From NCBI GenBank assembly GCA_036559125.1, contig DATBTT010000051.1:3937-67936 (forward strand): a stretch of 64,000 nt of DNA, given 5' to 3'. Of the stretch, positions 44,722-53,681 are shown piece after piece. Source of the stretch: JALYTZ01 sp036559125 (GTDB taxonomy: Bacteria > Vulcanimicrobiota > Vulcanimicrobiia > Vulcanimicrobiales > Vulcanimicrobiaceae). Made by a program: the position numbers and the translations under genes. A model generated the notes under the pieces. That model was not told the DNA's origin and did no database searches. It worked only from the letters and a program-made list of their open reading frames with translations. The first letter of the stretch is position 1. Every line of letters begins with the position of its first letter.

Positions 44722-45429
44722 CTACCGGTAGCGGCTGAAAGCCAAATCCGCGTACTGTTTGGCAACCACGAGTGCGACGTATCCGGTGGCAATCGCGGGC
44801 AAGAGCAGACGAAGCACTGTGTATCCTGCGGAACCGACGGAAGGTCCTAAAACGCTCGGCAGTATCTGCCCGACGTAGAAGTAGACGAAAATGCTTACGA
44901 CCGCGAGAATTGCCGTCGGCAACGGGTCGCGTCGCGCGATCCGAATCGATATCGAGAAGACGTCGGCGCCGTAGGCGCCGCCGATCGCCGCAGCCGGAAA
45001 CGCATAGATCAAAAAGAACGCCGCGACTGCTTGGAACAATAGACTCCCGACGCTTCCGAGAAGACCGCCTATCAATCCCGCGATGTAGATCAGGAAGAAA
45101 AAGCCCAGCGTTGCGATGAGGATGTTGAGGGCTTTTCGGCGTGCTTCGGACCAAGCCGAAGCCAGGTTGGCGCGATCGTGCCGCCACGCGTCGTCGGCAA
45201 AGATCAACGCGACGCCGAACGCGAAGCCGAAAATCAACTGTACGATCAATCCGAAGATGCTCGCGCCCGCGCCGCCTAGCGGGGCGGTTAGCGGGCCGCT
45301 GACGTAACTGACGGCCATGCCGACGATTGCGGCGGCCAACGGAGCGAGCGCGACGCCGACGTTGCGCGCGTACAGGGGAAGCGCTCGTACGTAGAGCGAT
45401 AGGTCGAGACGCTGCCCCCGTAAATTCAC
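44722..45429 (-). CDS. integral membrane protein of unknown function
   Basis: A 235-residue protein with about five or six transmembrane helices, rich in Gly, Ala and aromatic residues. No motif assigns a function. One base separates it from the mtnP stop, so it is probably co-transcribed with mtnP. Converges on holB with an 11-base gap. Confidence 0.7.
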   Translation of the reverse strand: MNLRGQRLDLSLYVRALPLYARNVGVALAPLAAAIVGMAVSYVSGPLTAPLGGAGASIFGLIVQLIFGFAFGVALIFADDAWRHDRANLASAWSEARRKALNILIATLGFFFLIYIAGLIGGLLGSVGSLLFQAVAAFFLIYAFPAAAIGGAYGADVFSISIRIARRDPLPTAILAVVSIFVYFYVGQILPSVLGPSVGSAGYTVLRLLLPAIATGYVALVVAKQYADLAFSRYR

Positions 45430-45430
45430 G

Positions 45431-46228
45431 TTATCCTCTGGCTCCTTCTAACGCGTGCCGGCACGAGCAATCGGCGGCGACGTCGATCTCGTTGACGATC
45501 TTATAGATGGCGTCCTTTACCCGGGCATTGTTTTTCTTGAACACTTCGATCACTTCGTGGTGCGAAACGGGTTGCATGCCCGCGAGGCCGACGTCGTAGT
45601 CGGTGATCAGTGAGATGTTAACGAAACAGATCTCGAGTTCGCGCGCGAGATAGCTCTCAGGATATTGGGTCATGTTGATCACTTCCCAGCCCTGGCTTTG
45701 ATACCACTGCGATTCCGCGCGCGAGGAAAAACGCGGGCCTTGAATCACGACGACCGTTCCGTGGTCGTGCGTCTCGATGCCCAGGCCTTTGAGCGCGTCG
45801 ACCGCAATCGGACGCAGCGTAGGGCAATAGGGATCGGCGAAGCTTACGTGCGTGGTTATGGGTCCGTCGAAGAACGTGTCCTTCCGGCCGCTGGTGCGAT
45901 CGACGATTTGGTCGCAGACGACCATCGAACCCGGTGCGACTTCTTTCTTGAGAGAGCCGCAGGCATTGGGCGCGATGATGCGGCTCACTCCCAGCATCTT
46001 CATCGCATAGAGATTCGCGCGGTAGTTGATGGATTGCGGCGGAAAACGATGGTCTTTTCCGTGCCGCGGAAGAAATGCGACCTTCTTTCCCGCAATCTCT
46101 CCGAGCGCGACTCTGTCGCTAGGCGCGCCGTACGGCGTCTCGATCCAAACCTCTCGGGCGTTTTCGATCAACGAGTAAAAGCCCGATCCCCCAAATACGC
46201 CAATATCGGCGCGTTCTGTAGTTTCCAT
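45431..46228 (-). CDS. mtnP: S-methyl-5'-thioadenosine phosphorylase
   Basis: A 265-residue member of the PNP/MTAP family. G-G-S-G-F-Y, PRHGKDHRFPPQSINYRAN, A-C-G-S-L and N-M-T-Q-Y-P-E are the phosphate, ribose and base-site blocks of MTAP. It splits methylthioadenosine, the by-product of SpeE, into adenine and methylthioribose 1-phosphate. A methylthioinosine or purine-nucleoside preference cannot be excluded. Confidence 0.9.
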   Translation of the reverse strand: METTERADIGVFGGSGFYSLIENAREVWIETPYGAPSDRVALGEIAGKKVAFLPRHGKDHRFPPQSINYRANLYAMKMLGVSRIIAPNACGSLKKEVAPGSMVVCDQIVDRTSGRKDTFFDGPITTHVSFADPYCPTLRPIAVDALKGLGIETHDHGTVVVIQGPRFSSRAESQWYQSQGWEVINMTQYPESYLARELEICFVNISLITDYDVGLAGMQPVSHHEVIEVFKKNNARVKDAIYKIVNEIDVAADCSCRHALEGARG

Positions 46229-46277
46229 GGGGGCCTCTGGTTCGAGGTGCGCTGCGCGGCCCCTCGAAGGTACGCCC

Positions 46278-47903
46278 ATGAAGGCGACAATCGCGCTACT
46301 AGCCTGCGTCGTATTTTTGGCCGCCTGCGCGCGCACCGGGTCGGAAAACGCCATCGTCGACGGCCGTCACGTGTGGAGCGTCCCGCACGTGTTGCGCTTT
46401 GCCGATATTCAAGATCCCGACCATCTCAATCCGTATCTCTCGACGATGGACGTGACCTACGATCTCTCGTCGATGATCTACTCCTACTTGATCGTAGCCG
46501 ACGATCGCGGCCGCCTGATCGGCGATCTCGCGACCGCCGTTCCGACTCTGCGAAACGGTGGAATATCCAAGGACGGCACGACGTACCGTTACCATTTGCA
46601 TCGCGGCGTCAAATGGCACGACGGCGCGCCGTTTACGTCGGCGGACGTCAAGTTTTCCTGGCAAGCGGTCGTGAACCCGCGCAACAACACGCTTCATCGC
46701 GAGGGTTACGACCAGGTTGCATCGATCGATACGCCCGACCGGTATACGGTAGTCGTTCATTTGAAGCGCCGCTATCCGCCGTTCGTCACGAAGTTCTTTA
46801 CCCCACTGCAAGAAGGCGGCAAGGGTCTATTGCCGCGGCATCTGTTAGCGAAATACGACTCGATCAATCAAGTTCCGTTCAACTCGGCGCCCGTGGGAAC
46901 CGGACCGTTCAAGTTCGTGAAATGGGATCGCGGCCGCCAGATCGTGCTGGACCGCAACGAGGCCTATTTCAAAGGCAGGCCCAAATTTGAGAAGATCGTC
47001 TTTAGCATCATCCCCGACGACAACACGATGCTCAACGAGTTGCGGTTGCATCACCTCGATCTCATTACGTCGCCGCCAAATCCGTTCTACGAACAGTACA
47101 AAACTATTCCCGGGATCGTCGTCGATACGGCGCCCTGGAACGGGCAAAGTTTGTTTCTCATCAATAACAGCCATCCGGGGCTTCGCGAGGTTCGCGTGCG
47201 CCGGGCGATCGCGATGGGCATCGACTACGACGCGATTATCAAGAAACTCACGCACGGCGTCGGCGAAAGGGCGTACGACGTCATCCCGCCGACTGCGATC
47301 GGCTACACGAAAAACCCGCCATACCGTTACGATCCTGCGCAAGCCAACCGCATGCTCGACGCGGACGGGTGGACGACCGGCCCGGACGGCGTGCGCGCGA
47401 AGGACGGCATTCGCATGGATTACGTTATGGACTTCATCTCCGGCTCGGCCAATCAGCGCGCGATCTCGCTTCAGATCCAAGCGTACATGCATGCATTGGG
47501 CATTAGACTCTCGCTCAAGCCGTATGCGTACAATGCGATTTTCGTACCCACCGGACCGGTGTACGGTGGCAGCTATGATTTCGTCAATTATTCCGACACG
47601 CTGAATTGGGACCCCGACGAATTATTTTATCTTGGGTGCCACTATTTTTACCCGAAGGGCGAAAACGTGTATCGCTACTGCAATCCGCAGGTCGACGCGT
47701 TAGAAAAGGCCGGGCTCGCGACGGACGATCCGGCGAAACGAGCCGCTATCTACCACAAGGCCGAGTTGCTGATCCACGACACGGTTCCGTACATCCCGCT
47801 CTACGAAACGCGCCGTTTAATCGTGCGTTCGCCCGACATCAAAAACTTCAGCGTCAATCCCACGAGCACACCCTGGTGGAACATCTGGCAATGGGACATC
47901 TAA
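46278..47903 (+). CDS. ABC transporter peptide-binding lipoprotein (SBP_bac_5)
   Basis: A 541-residue protein. The lipoprotein signal ends L-A-A-C at about residue 17. D-P-D-H-L-N-P-Y-L-S, G-V-K-W-H-D-G-A-P-F-T-S-A-D-V, G-T-G-P-F-K and the C-terminal L-Y-E-T-R are DppA/OppA-type blocks. It binds peptides or similar ligands outside the inner membrane. No permease or ATPase genes accompany it. Diverges from mtnP by 49 bases and faces a minisatellite at its 3' end. Confidence 0.92.
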   Translation: MKATIALLACVVFLAACARTGSENAIVDGRHVWSVPHVLRFADIQDPDHLNPYLSTMDVTYDLSSMIYSYLIVADDRGRLIGDLATAVPTLRNGGISKDGTTYRYHLHRGVKWHDGAPFTSADVKFSWQAVVNPRNNTLHREGYDQVASIDTPDRYTVVVHLKRRYPPFVTKFFTPLQEGGKGLLPRHLLAKYDSINQVPFNSAPVGTGPFKFVKWDRGRQIVLDRNEAYFKGRPKFEKIVFSIIPDDNTMLNELRLHHLDLITSPPNPFYEQYKTIPGIVVDTAPWNGQSLFLINNSHPGLREVRVRRAIAMGIDYDAIIKKLTHGVGERAYDVIPPTAIGYTKNPPYRYDPAQANRMLDADGWTTGPDGVRAKDGIRMDYVMDFISGSANQRAISLQIQAYMHALGIRLSLKPYAYNAIFVPTGPVYGGSYDFVNYSDTLNWDPDELFYLGCHYFYPKGENVYRYCNPQVDALEKAGLATDDPAKRAAIYHKAELLIHDTVPYIPLYETRRLIVRSPDIKNFSVNPTSTPWWNIWQWDI

Positions 47904-47943
47904 TGAACCCACCACTAACGGGTACGTCGCCGAAAGGGCGGCG

Positions 47944-48261
47944 TGCTTCGACGTGCTCAGCATGACAAATATCAGCAGTCGAAAGCGCGATATGCTTCGA
48001 CGTGCTCAGCATGACAAATACCAGCAGTCGAAAGCGCGACATGCTTCGACGGGCTCAGCGTGACAAATACCAGCAGTTGAAAGCGCGACATGCTTCGACG
48101 TGCTCAGCATGACAAATGCCAGCAGGCGAAAGGGCGGCGTGCTTCGATGTGCTCAGCATGACAAATACCAGCAGTCGAAAGGGCGTGTTTCGACATGCTC
48201 AGCATGACAAATACCAGCAGTCGAAAGCGCGACATGCTTCGACGTGCTCAGCATGACAATT
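47944..48261. repeat. 49-bp minisatellite, seven copies
   Basis: Direct tandem units begin TGCTTCGACGTGCTCAGC and start at 47944, 47993, 48042, 48091, 48140, 48186 and 48235: period 49 bp, one unit 46 bp. Each unit contains a variant of the dispersed element (GCTCAGCATGAC). It fills the spacer between the converging peptide-binding and BFN genes. Confidence 0.9.
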
Positions 48262-48265
48262 TGCC

Positions 48266-48288
48266 GTCACCCTGAGCCTGTCGAAGGG
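48266..48288. repeat. dispersed short-repeat copy
   Basis: A consensus copy of the CCCTGAGCCTGTCGAAGG element directly after the minisatellite and 21 bases before the BFN stop. Confidence 0.85.
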
Positions 48289-48309
48289 CGGACATGCTGC
48301 GGTGCGCGG

Positions 48310-48789
48310 TTAGCGATTGAAATCTGAGGGACGAAGTTCTTCGATGAATTTTTTGAAACGTTCGACGTCGGCTTCGTCGCCGTCGCCTTTCTTGTCGGGC
48401 ACCGACTCTTCGAGCACGATTTTGTCCGAGACGTAAATCGGCGCGCTCGCGCGCAATGCGAGCGCGATGCCGTCGGACGGCCGTGCGTCGATCTCTTGCA
48501 GCTCGCCGTTGGTCCGCACGATCAATTTCGCAAAGAACGTCGATTCGCGGATGTCGTGAATGACGACTTGTTCGAGCCGCGCGTCGAGCGTCTCCAGAAT
48601 CGACCGCATCAGATCGTGCGTGAGGGGCCGCGGGACCGGAGCTCCTTCGAGCGCGAGGGCGATTGCCGTCGCCTCGAACGGCCCGATCAAAATCGGAAGA
48701 AACCGCTTGCCATCCATGTCTTTGAGGATGACAACCGGGTCGTGCGTGAGCAAATCGATACCGAGCTTGTCAACCTTCATCTGCCGCAT
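48310..48789 (-). CDS. bifunctional nuclease (BFN/DUF151) domain protein
   Basis: A 159-residue protein. V-V-I-L-K-D-M-D-G-K-R-F-L-P-I-L-I-G-P-F-E-A, R-P-L-T-H-D-L and R-P-S-D-G-I-A-L-A-L-R are the BFN domain blocks. Plant BFN proteins have nuclease activity; the bacterial role is unclear. A charged tail of about 25 residues follows the domain. Diverges from ychF. Confidence 0.9.
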   Translation of the reverse strand: MRQMKVDKLGIDLLTHDPVVILKDMDGKRFLPILIGPFEATAIALALEGAPVPRPLTHDLMRSILETLDARLEQVVIHDIRESTFFAKLIVRTNGELQEIDARPSDGIALALRASAPIYVSDKIVLEESVPDKKGDGDEADVERFKKFIEELRPSDFNR

Positions 48790-48909
48790 ACTAATCCTAT
48801 CCTACGCTCCCTATAACAATCCTGGCTTGCAGCTATGTGGCAGTGTACCCCTTGCTGCGCTCCTCCAAAGGTCGCGAGTCTCCGGCGGCCGAACGGAGCG
48901 CGGTTCACT

Positions 48910-50004
48910 ATGGCTCTTTCGTGCGGTATCGTCGGCTTGCCCAACGTCGGCAAGTCTACCATTTTCAACGCGCTCACGCGCTCGGCGCAAGCCCTCGCCG
49001 CGAACTATCCGTTCGCGACGATCGAGCCGAATGTGGGCGAGGTTCCCGTCCCGGACGATCGCCTTGGAGTGCTGCACGAGCTGCTCGCTTCCGAGCGGGT
49101 CGTTCCGGCGACCATGCGCTTCGTCGACATCGCGGGCTTGGTGCGAGGCGCCAGTTCCGGACAGGGGCTGGGCAATGCGTTTTTGAGCCACATCCGCGAA
49201 ACCGACGCCGTCGCGATGGTGGTTCGCTGTTTCGAGGACGAGAACGTCACGCACGTCGAGGGCGGCCCCGATCCGCGGCGTGACATCGAGATCATCGGCA
49301 TCGAGATGGCGCTGGCCGATCTTGCGACGCTGCAGAAACGGCTCGACAAGCTCGAGCGCGAGGCACGTGCAAACCCAAAGGTCCGCCATAAGCTCGAAGC
49401 CGCGAAAGTACTCGTCGCGGCGCTGGAGGAAAATACTCCGGCCCGCACGTTTGCTAAGGGCTCGCCCGAAGCAGAGCTAGCCGCCGAGTCGTTCCTGCTT
49501 ACCGCAAAGCCGTTGCTCTACGTGGCGAATATCGACGAGGAACAGATCGGAAATCCCGGGCCGCTTACGCGCACGGTGGAGGAGATCGCGAAGGGCGAGG
49601 GGAGCCAGGTCGTCGCCTTCTGCGGGAAAGTCGAGGCCGAATTGGCCGGGCTGACCGAAGAGGAGGCCAAGGAGTTTTGCGCCGAGTTGGGCATCGGGCG
49701 GGGCGGCCTGGATCAACTCATCGTAACGGCCTACGAGCTGCTCGGACTGATGACGTTCTTGACCGCGGGGGAAAAAGAGGTTCGCGCCTGGACGATCGAG
49801 CGCGGCATGAGAGCGCCTCAGGCGGCCGGCAAGATTCATAGCGACATCGAGCGCGGATTCATCCGGGCCGAGATCGTCTCGTACGACGACTATGCGCGCT
49901 ACAAGACCATGGAAGCGCTACGGACCGCCGGCTTGATGCGCAGCGAGGGTAAGGAGTACGTCATGCAAGAAGGCGACGTCGTCAACTTTAAGTTTAACGT
50001 GTAA
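48910..50004 (+). CDS. ychF: redox-regulated ATPase YchF (Obg family)
   Basis: A 364-residue P-loop protein. G-L-P-N-V-G-K-S-T is Walker A; the base-specificity site reads N-I-D-E-E instead of N-K-x-D, as in ATP-binding YchF. A coiled-coil middle and a C-terminal TGS domain (RAWTIERGMRAPQAAGKIHSD) complete it. It associates with ribosomes. ATG 48910; the longer frame adds an unrelated leader. Confidence 0.97.
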   Translation: MALSCGIVGLPNVGKSTIFNALTRSAQALAANYPFATIEPNVGEVPVPDDRLGVLHELLASERVVPATMRFVDIAGLVRGASSGQGLGNAFLSHIRETDAVAMVVRCFEDENVTHVEGGPDPRRDIEIIGIEMALADLATLQKRLDKLEREARANPKVRHKLEAAKVLVAALEENTPARTFAKGSPEAELAAESFLLTAKPLLYVANIDEEQIGNPGPLTRTVEEIAKGEGSQVVAFCGKVEAELAGLTEEEAKEFCAELGIGRGGLDQLIVTAYELLGLMTFLTAGEKEVRAWTIERGMRAPQAAGKIHSDIERGFIRAEIVSYDDYARYKTMEALRTAGLMRSEGKEYVMQEGDVVNFKFNV

Positions 50005-50109
50005 TTCGCAGGAACAAAACGCCGGAGTGCGACTTTTCCGTATAGGGGATTGCGGTACCGGACTCCAAACGTAATGGGTTTGGTTTTTTACTGGAGGCTC
50101 TAAAGCTCT

Positions 50110-51369
50110 ATGACCACTGGTGTGCGCGAAGTCTCGGTGTTCGGTGACGGCATCGCTTACTTTAACGAAGCGGCCAATTTGCTCGAACTGGATGCCGGAA
50201 TGCGCGCGATCTTGACGCACCCGTCGCGACAGATCATTTTTTCGATCCCGTTTCAACGCGACTCCGGTGAGTTCGAGGTTTATACCGGCTATCGCGTCCA
50301 GTACAATTTCGCGCGCGGACCGGCCAAGGGGGGCATTCGCTACCATCCGGGCGTCACGCTCGACGAGGTCACCGCGCTGGCATTTTGGATGACCTGGAAG
50401 TGTGCGGTCGTCGACTTGCCGTTCGGCGGCGGTAAGGGCGGTGTCACCTGCGATCCCTCCACGTTATCGATGAACGAACTCGAGCGTATCACGCGGCGCT
50501 ACGCGGCCGAACTGGTCGAAGTCGTCGGCCCCGACAAAGACGTTCCGGCGCCCGACGTCAATACGACGCCGCAAATCATGGCGTGGTTCATGGACACCTA
50601 TTCGATGCACATGCGAATGTCGGTACCCGGCGTCGTAACCGGCAAACCGTTGGCGATCGGGGGATCCCGCGGACGCGTCGAGGCGACCGGCCGCGGCGTC
50701 ACGATCTGTGGACTCGACGAGATGTCGCACATGGGCATCAAACCCGAAGAAGCGAAAATTGTCGTGCAAGGTTTCGGCAACGTCGGCATGTACGCGGCCA
50801 AACTCTTTGCCGAGCGCGGCTGCCAGGTCGTAGGAATTTCCGACGTGACGGGTGCGTACTATAACGAGGCGGGCCTCGATATCGCGGGCGCGGTCGCACA
50901 CGTGCAGCAGAATCACAATCTCGATGGATTCAAAGGCGGCGACAAGATCAGCAACGCGGAGTTGCTGGTGACCGACTGCGACGTGCTCGTTCCGGCCGCG
51001 CTTGAGAAGGTGCTGACGGCCGAAAATGCGTCGAAGATCAAAGCGCGATTGATCGTCGAGGGCGCGAACGGCCCGACGACACCCGATGCCGACCGCATTT
51101 TCAACGAGCGCGGAATCACGGTCATCCCCGACATCATGGCGAATGCCGGCGGTGTCACCGTATCGTACTTCGAGTGGGTTCAGGACCGCATGGGGTTCTT
51201 CTGGAAGGAGTCCGAGGTCAACGAACGGTTGGAAGACACGTTGCTCACGAACTTCCACGAGTTGCGCAAAATAGTCAACCGGCACAACGTACCGTACCGT
51301 ACCGCCGCCTACATGATCGCGATCGACCGCGTCGTCCAATCCCTAAAACTCCGCGGAGTCTACGCCTAG
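50110..51369 (+). CDS. Glu/Leu/Phe/Val dehydrogenase, probably glutamate dehydrogenase
   Basis: A 419-residue enzyme. P-A-K-G-G-I-R-Y-H and L-P-F-G-G-G-K-G-G-V carry the substrate and catalytic lysines; V-Q-G-F-G-N-V-G-M starts the NAD(P) domain. It interconverts glutamate with 2-oxoglutarate and ammonia, linking to ammonia from glycine cleavage. TGGAGG lies about 12 bases before the ATG. Confidence 0.92.
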   Translation: MTTGVREVSVFGDGIAYFNEAANLLELDAGMRAILTHPSRQIIFSIPFQRDSGEFEVYTGYRVQYNFARGPAKGGIRYHPGVTLDEVTALAFWMTWKCAVVDLPFGGGKGGVTCDPSTLSMNELERITRRYAAELVEVVGPDKDVPAPDVNTTPQIMAWFMDTYSMHMRMSVPGVVTGKPLAIGGSRGRVEATGRGVTICGLDEMSHMGIKPEEAKIVVQGFGNVGMYAAKLFAERGCQVVGISDVTGAYYNEAGLDIAGAVAHVQQNHNLDGFKGGDKISNAELLVTDCDVLVPAALEKVLTAENASKIKARLIVEGANGPTTPDADRIFNERGITVIPDIMANAGGVTVSYFEWVQDRMGFFWKESEVNERLEDTLLTNFHELRKIVNRHNVPYRTAAYMIAIDRVVQSLKLRGVYA

Positions 51370-51376
51370 CCACCTC

Positions 51377-51480
51377 GTCACCCCGAGCCCGTCGCGCCCT
51401 CCGTCACCCCGAGCCCGTCGACGCCCTCCGTCACCCCGAGCCCCGTCGACGCATTCCGTCACCCTGAGCTTGTCGAAGGG
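51377..51480. repeat. dispersed short-repeat cluster, four copies
   Basis: Copies start at about 51377, 51403, 51430 (diverged, CCCCGAGCCC type) and 51458 (near consensus). They fill the gap between the convergent glutamate dehydrogenase and rhodanese genes. Confidence 0.85.
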
Positions 51481-51486
51481 CGCGTG

Positions 51487-51813
51487 CTAGAACTCGCGGA
51501 TGTCGCCGATATCTTCGAGCGGCAGGCCGGCGTCGCACCAGCTTTTATACCCGCCCTCAAGTGCGCGTGCTTTCGCATAACCCTTGTCACGCAGCGTTTG
51601 GGCGACGCGACTGCACGAGTTGCCGCTGCCGCAGTATAGAACGACGTCGTCGTCTTTTCCGAACGGCAGGTTTTCGGTTCGTTCCAGTTGCTCGCCGCTG
51701 TAGCGCAGCGATCCGGGAATCTGTTTTGCATCGGGTTCTTTTCGAATGTCGACGAGCTTGTAAGAGCCCGGTGAGGCGCCGTGAAGATCGTTAGCCGCGA
51801 TGGTCTCGTTCAT
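51487..51813 (-). CDS. single-domain rhodanese
   Basis: A 108-residue domain. The active-site cysteine is Cys61 in V-L-Y-C-G-S-G-N-S-C-S; the loop is short, as in small sulfurtransferases. Likely a cytoplasmic sulfur carrier. The start at 51813 is chosen by domain fit; earlier in-frame ATGs exist. Confidence 0.85.
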   Translation of the reverse strand: MNETIAANDLHGASPGSYKLVDIRKEPDAKQIPGSLRYSGEQLERTENLPFGKDDDVVLYCGSGNSCSRVAQTLRDKGYAKARALEGGYKSWCDAGLPLEDIGDIREF

Positions 51814-51862
51814 GCCATAATGGTACCCCATTAGCGGGAACGCTCCCGCGGGAGGCACAGCG

Positions 51863-52051
51863 ATGAACGAGCGCGATAAGAAGACCGGCCATCCGAGCGA
51901 CTATGGCAGCCGCACGTTGGACGAGCCCATGCATACCGGTGACGGCGATCCGTTGGAAGAGCGCGGATATCTGCGCAAGGACAAGCCCGCACCGCCGGCC
52001 GCCGGGCAAAAACTCGGCGAAGATTCCAACGATGCGGACTTGCAACCCTAA
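51863..52051 (+). CDS. small hydrophilic protein, unknown
   Basis: A 62-residue, strongly charged protein with no hydrophobic segment; probably disordered. GGGAGG lies eight bases before the ATG, which supports translation. Diverges from the rhodanese gene, with 49 bases between starts. No family recognised. Confidence 0.6.
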   Translation: MNERDKKTGHPSDYGSRTLDEPMHTGDGDPLEERGYLRKDKPAPPAAGQKLGEDSNDADLQP

Positions 52052-52070
52052 GGGGTCTACCTGCGGGGCG

Positions 52071-53681
52071 CTATGACGCCGGGATTTTGCGAGCCTTGCT
52101 TTGATAGGGATCGGTCGCGTTGATGGCCGCCGGATCGACTGGGACGATCGTGAGGCCGAACGCGGTGTCGATCGTTTGGATGAACAAATTTGCGACCAAT
52201 GCATAACCGGTGTTGGATGGATGCAGACCGTCAAGACTTAGCAATCCGCCGCCGAAAACGAGGCTACAACAGCCGGCGTTGAGCGGGAAACCTTGCTGCT
52301 GTAGCTGCACGAACGTTGCGTGGATGTCGACCAGCGGTGCGCCCGTTGACCGCGCCGCCGCGGCGATTGCCGCATTGTAGCCGTCGTTGAGTCCCTGAAT
52401 CTGCGCGGCCAACGCGTCGGAGACATAGGCGCCGCCCAGCCCCGAACCTTTGCCGCTCGGATCCAATTGTATCTGGATTTGGGACGGCTGTGCGCCTTGC
52501 CCGAGTTGCGCGAGTATTTCTTGCAGCGACGTAAAGAAGCCGGTTTCCGTGAGATAACCGTTTGCTCCGACGCCGTAATTGGTTTGAATATCGGCCAGCA
52601 CTTGGGTCGCCACTTGCTGACCCTCAGCCTGCGCGAGGGCGGCCGGTGCGCCTTGCGCTTCCAACCCCGCGGTGACTTGTTGTGCGACGCCGCAAAAGAC
52701 GTAATTCTGCAGCAGGCACAATTGCTGGCTCGCGGGAGCGCCTCCGCGGAAGAACTGCGCGGTCGCAAGCACGTCGGGAAGATTCGCTACGACGACTTTC
52801 GCACCGGCGTTCTGCAGTTTCTGAACGATCAGCGTGATGTCGGCCTGCATCTGCTGCGCCGAATCGCTCGCAACCGGGTTGCCGCCGGAGAACGTAAATT
52901 TCAGCAGGTCGTTTGCGCCGAGCCAAACCGTCGCAAGCGTCGGACGAAGCGACACGGCGGCGTCGACCTGATCGAGGTGCGCGACCTTGCCGGCGAAGCC
53001 GCCGAGAACTGGATAAAAAGGCCCCGACTCGGTCGCCACCAGCGTTTGCAGACCTCCCGCGGTGGGGTCGTTAGGGTTCGACGCGAAACCGCACGACGGC
53101 GGCTGCGCGGGTGCCGTCAAAGGTCCGGTCATGTAGAGCGCTTCGTGCGCGGTTTGTCCCGGCACGGCCACATCGTACACGGTCGCTGCGGGATTCGCCC
53201 GCACGACCGAGAGCGCAGTGCTGAGTTGGTAGGCGGCCTGATTGAACTGATCGCACGCGCTCGTATGGGTCGTGGCAAAGGGCAGCGGTGCAGCCGCAAC
53301 CACGAGTTGATCGTCCAAACCCGGCCCGTTTATCAGCGGTAAGGGCGATTTTTGCGGGTCGTACATTGTCGCCGCGTTCACGCCTTTGGCTTGCTGGTAG
53401 AGCAATGACCAGAATCCGTTCTCCTGACCGGGCGGCACTGCATGTCCGGGATAGGCGCTAACCGGATTCGTAACGCCGCTGACGCCGAGGAAACCTTGCG
53501 ATTGATATCCCGCAGTTAAGCTGTCGCCGACACCGACGATCGTTGTCAGTATGCCGGCTCCCGTTTGCGGCGGCGTCACCGGCGGCGTCGACGTGCCGCC
53601 GCCGCCGCAGGCGGCAAGCGCGAAAAGCGAAAGGACGGCAATCGGGCGTGAGAGATGTCTGAACATTGTGCTGTATCCCAT
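52071..53681 (-). CDS. GDSL/SGNH-hydrolase lipoprotein
   Basis: A 536-residue protein. Lipoprotein signal ending L-A-A-C followed by G-G-G-G. Block I G-V-G-D-S-L-T-A-G, block III W-L-G-A-N-D and block V D-G-L-H-P-S give the Ser, Asn and Asp-His catalytic set. Likely a surface or periplasmic esterase or lipase. Its ATG touches the stop of the beta-barrel gene (TAGATG), so it is cotranslated; a second ATG five codons later has its own GGGAT. Confidence 0.9.
   Translation of the reverse strand: MGYSTMFRHLSRPIAVLSLFALAACGGGGTSTPPVTPPQTGAGILTTIVGVGDSLTAGYQSQGFLGVSGVTNPVSAYPGHAVPPGQENGFWSLLYQQAKGVNAATMYDPQKSPLPLINGPGLDDQLVVAAAPLPFATTHTSACDQFNQAAYQLSTALSVVRANPAATVYDVAVPGQTAHEALYMTGPLTAPAQPPSCGFASNPNDPTAGGLQTLVATESGPFYPVLGGFAGKVAHLDQVDAAVSLRPTLATVWLGANDLLKFTFSGGNPVASDSAQQMQADITLIVQKLQNAGAKVVVANLPDVLATAQFFRGGAPASQQLCLLQNYVFCGVAQQVTAGLEAQGAPAALAQAEGQQVATQVLADIQTNYGVGANGYLTETGFFTSLQEILAQLGQGAQPSQIQIQLDPSGKGSGLGGAYVSDALAAQIQGLNDGYNAAIAAAARSTGAPLVDIHATFVQLQQQGFPLNAGCCSLVFGGGLLSLDGLHPSNTGYALVANLFIQTIDTAFGLTIVPVDPAAINATDPYQSKARKIPAS

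Noticed and set aside
47944..48261. Regular direct repeats suggestive of a CRISPR array
   Set aside because: The 49-bp units are near-identical along their whole length, so there are no distinct spacers, and no cas genes are near.
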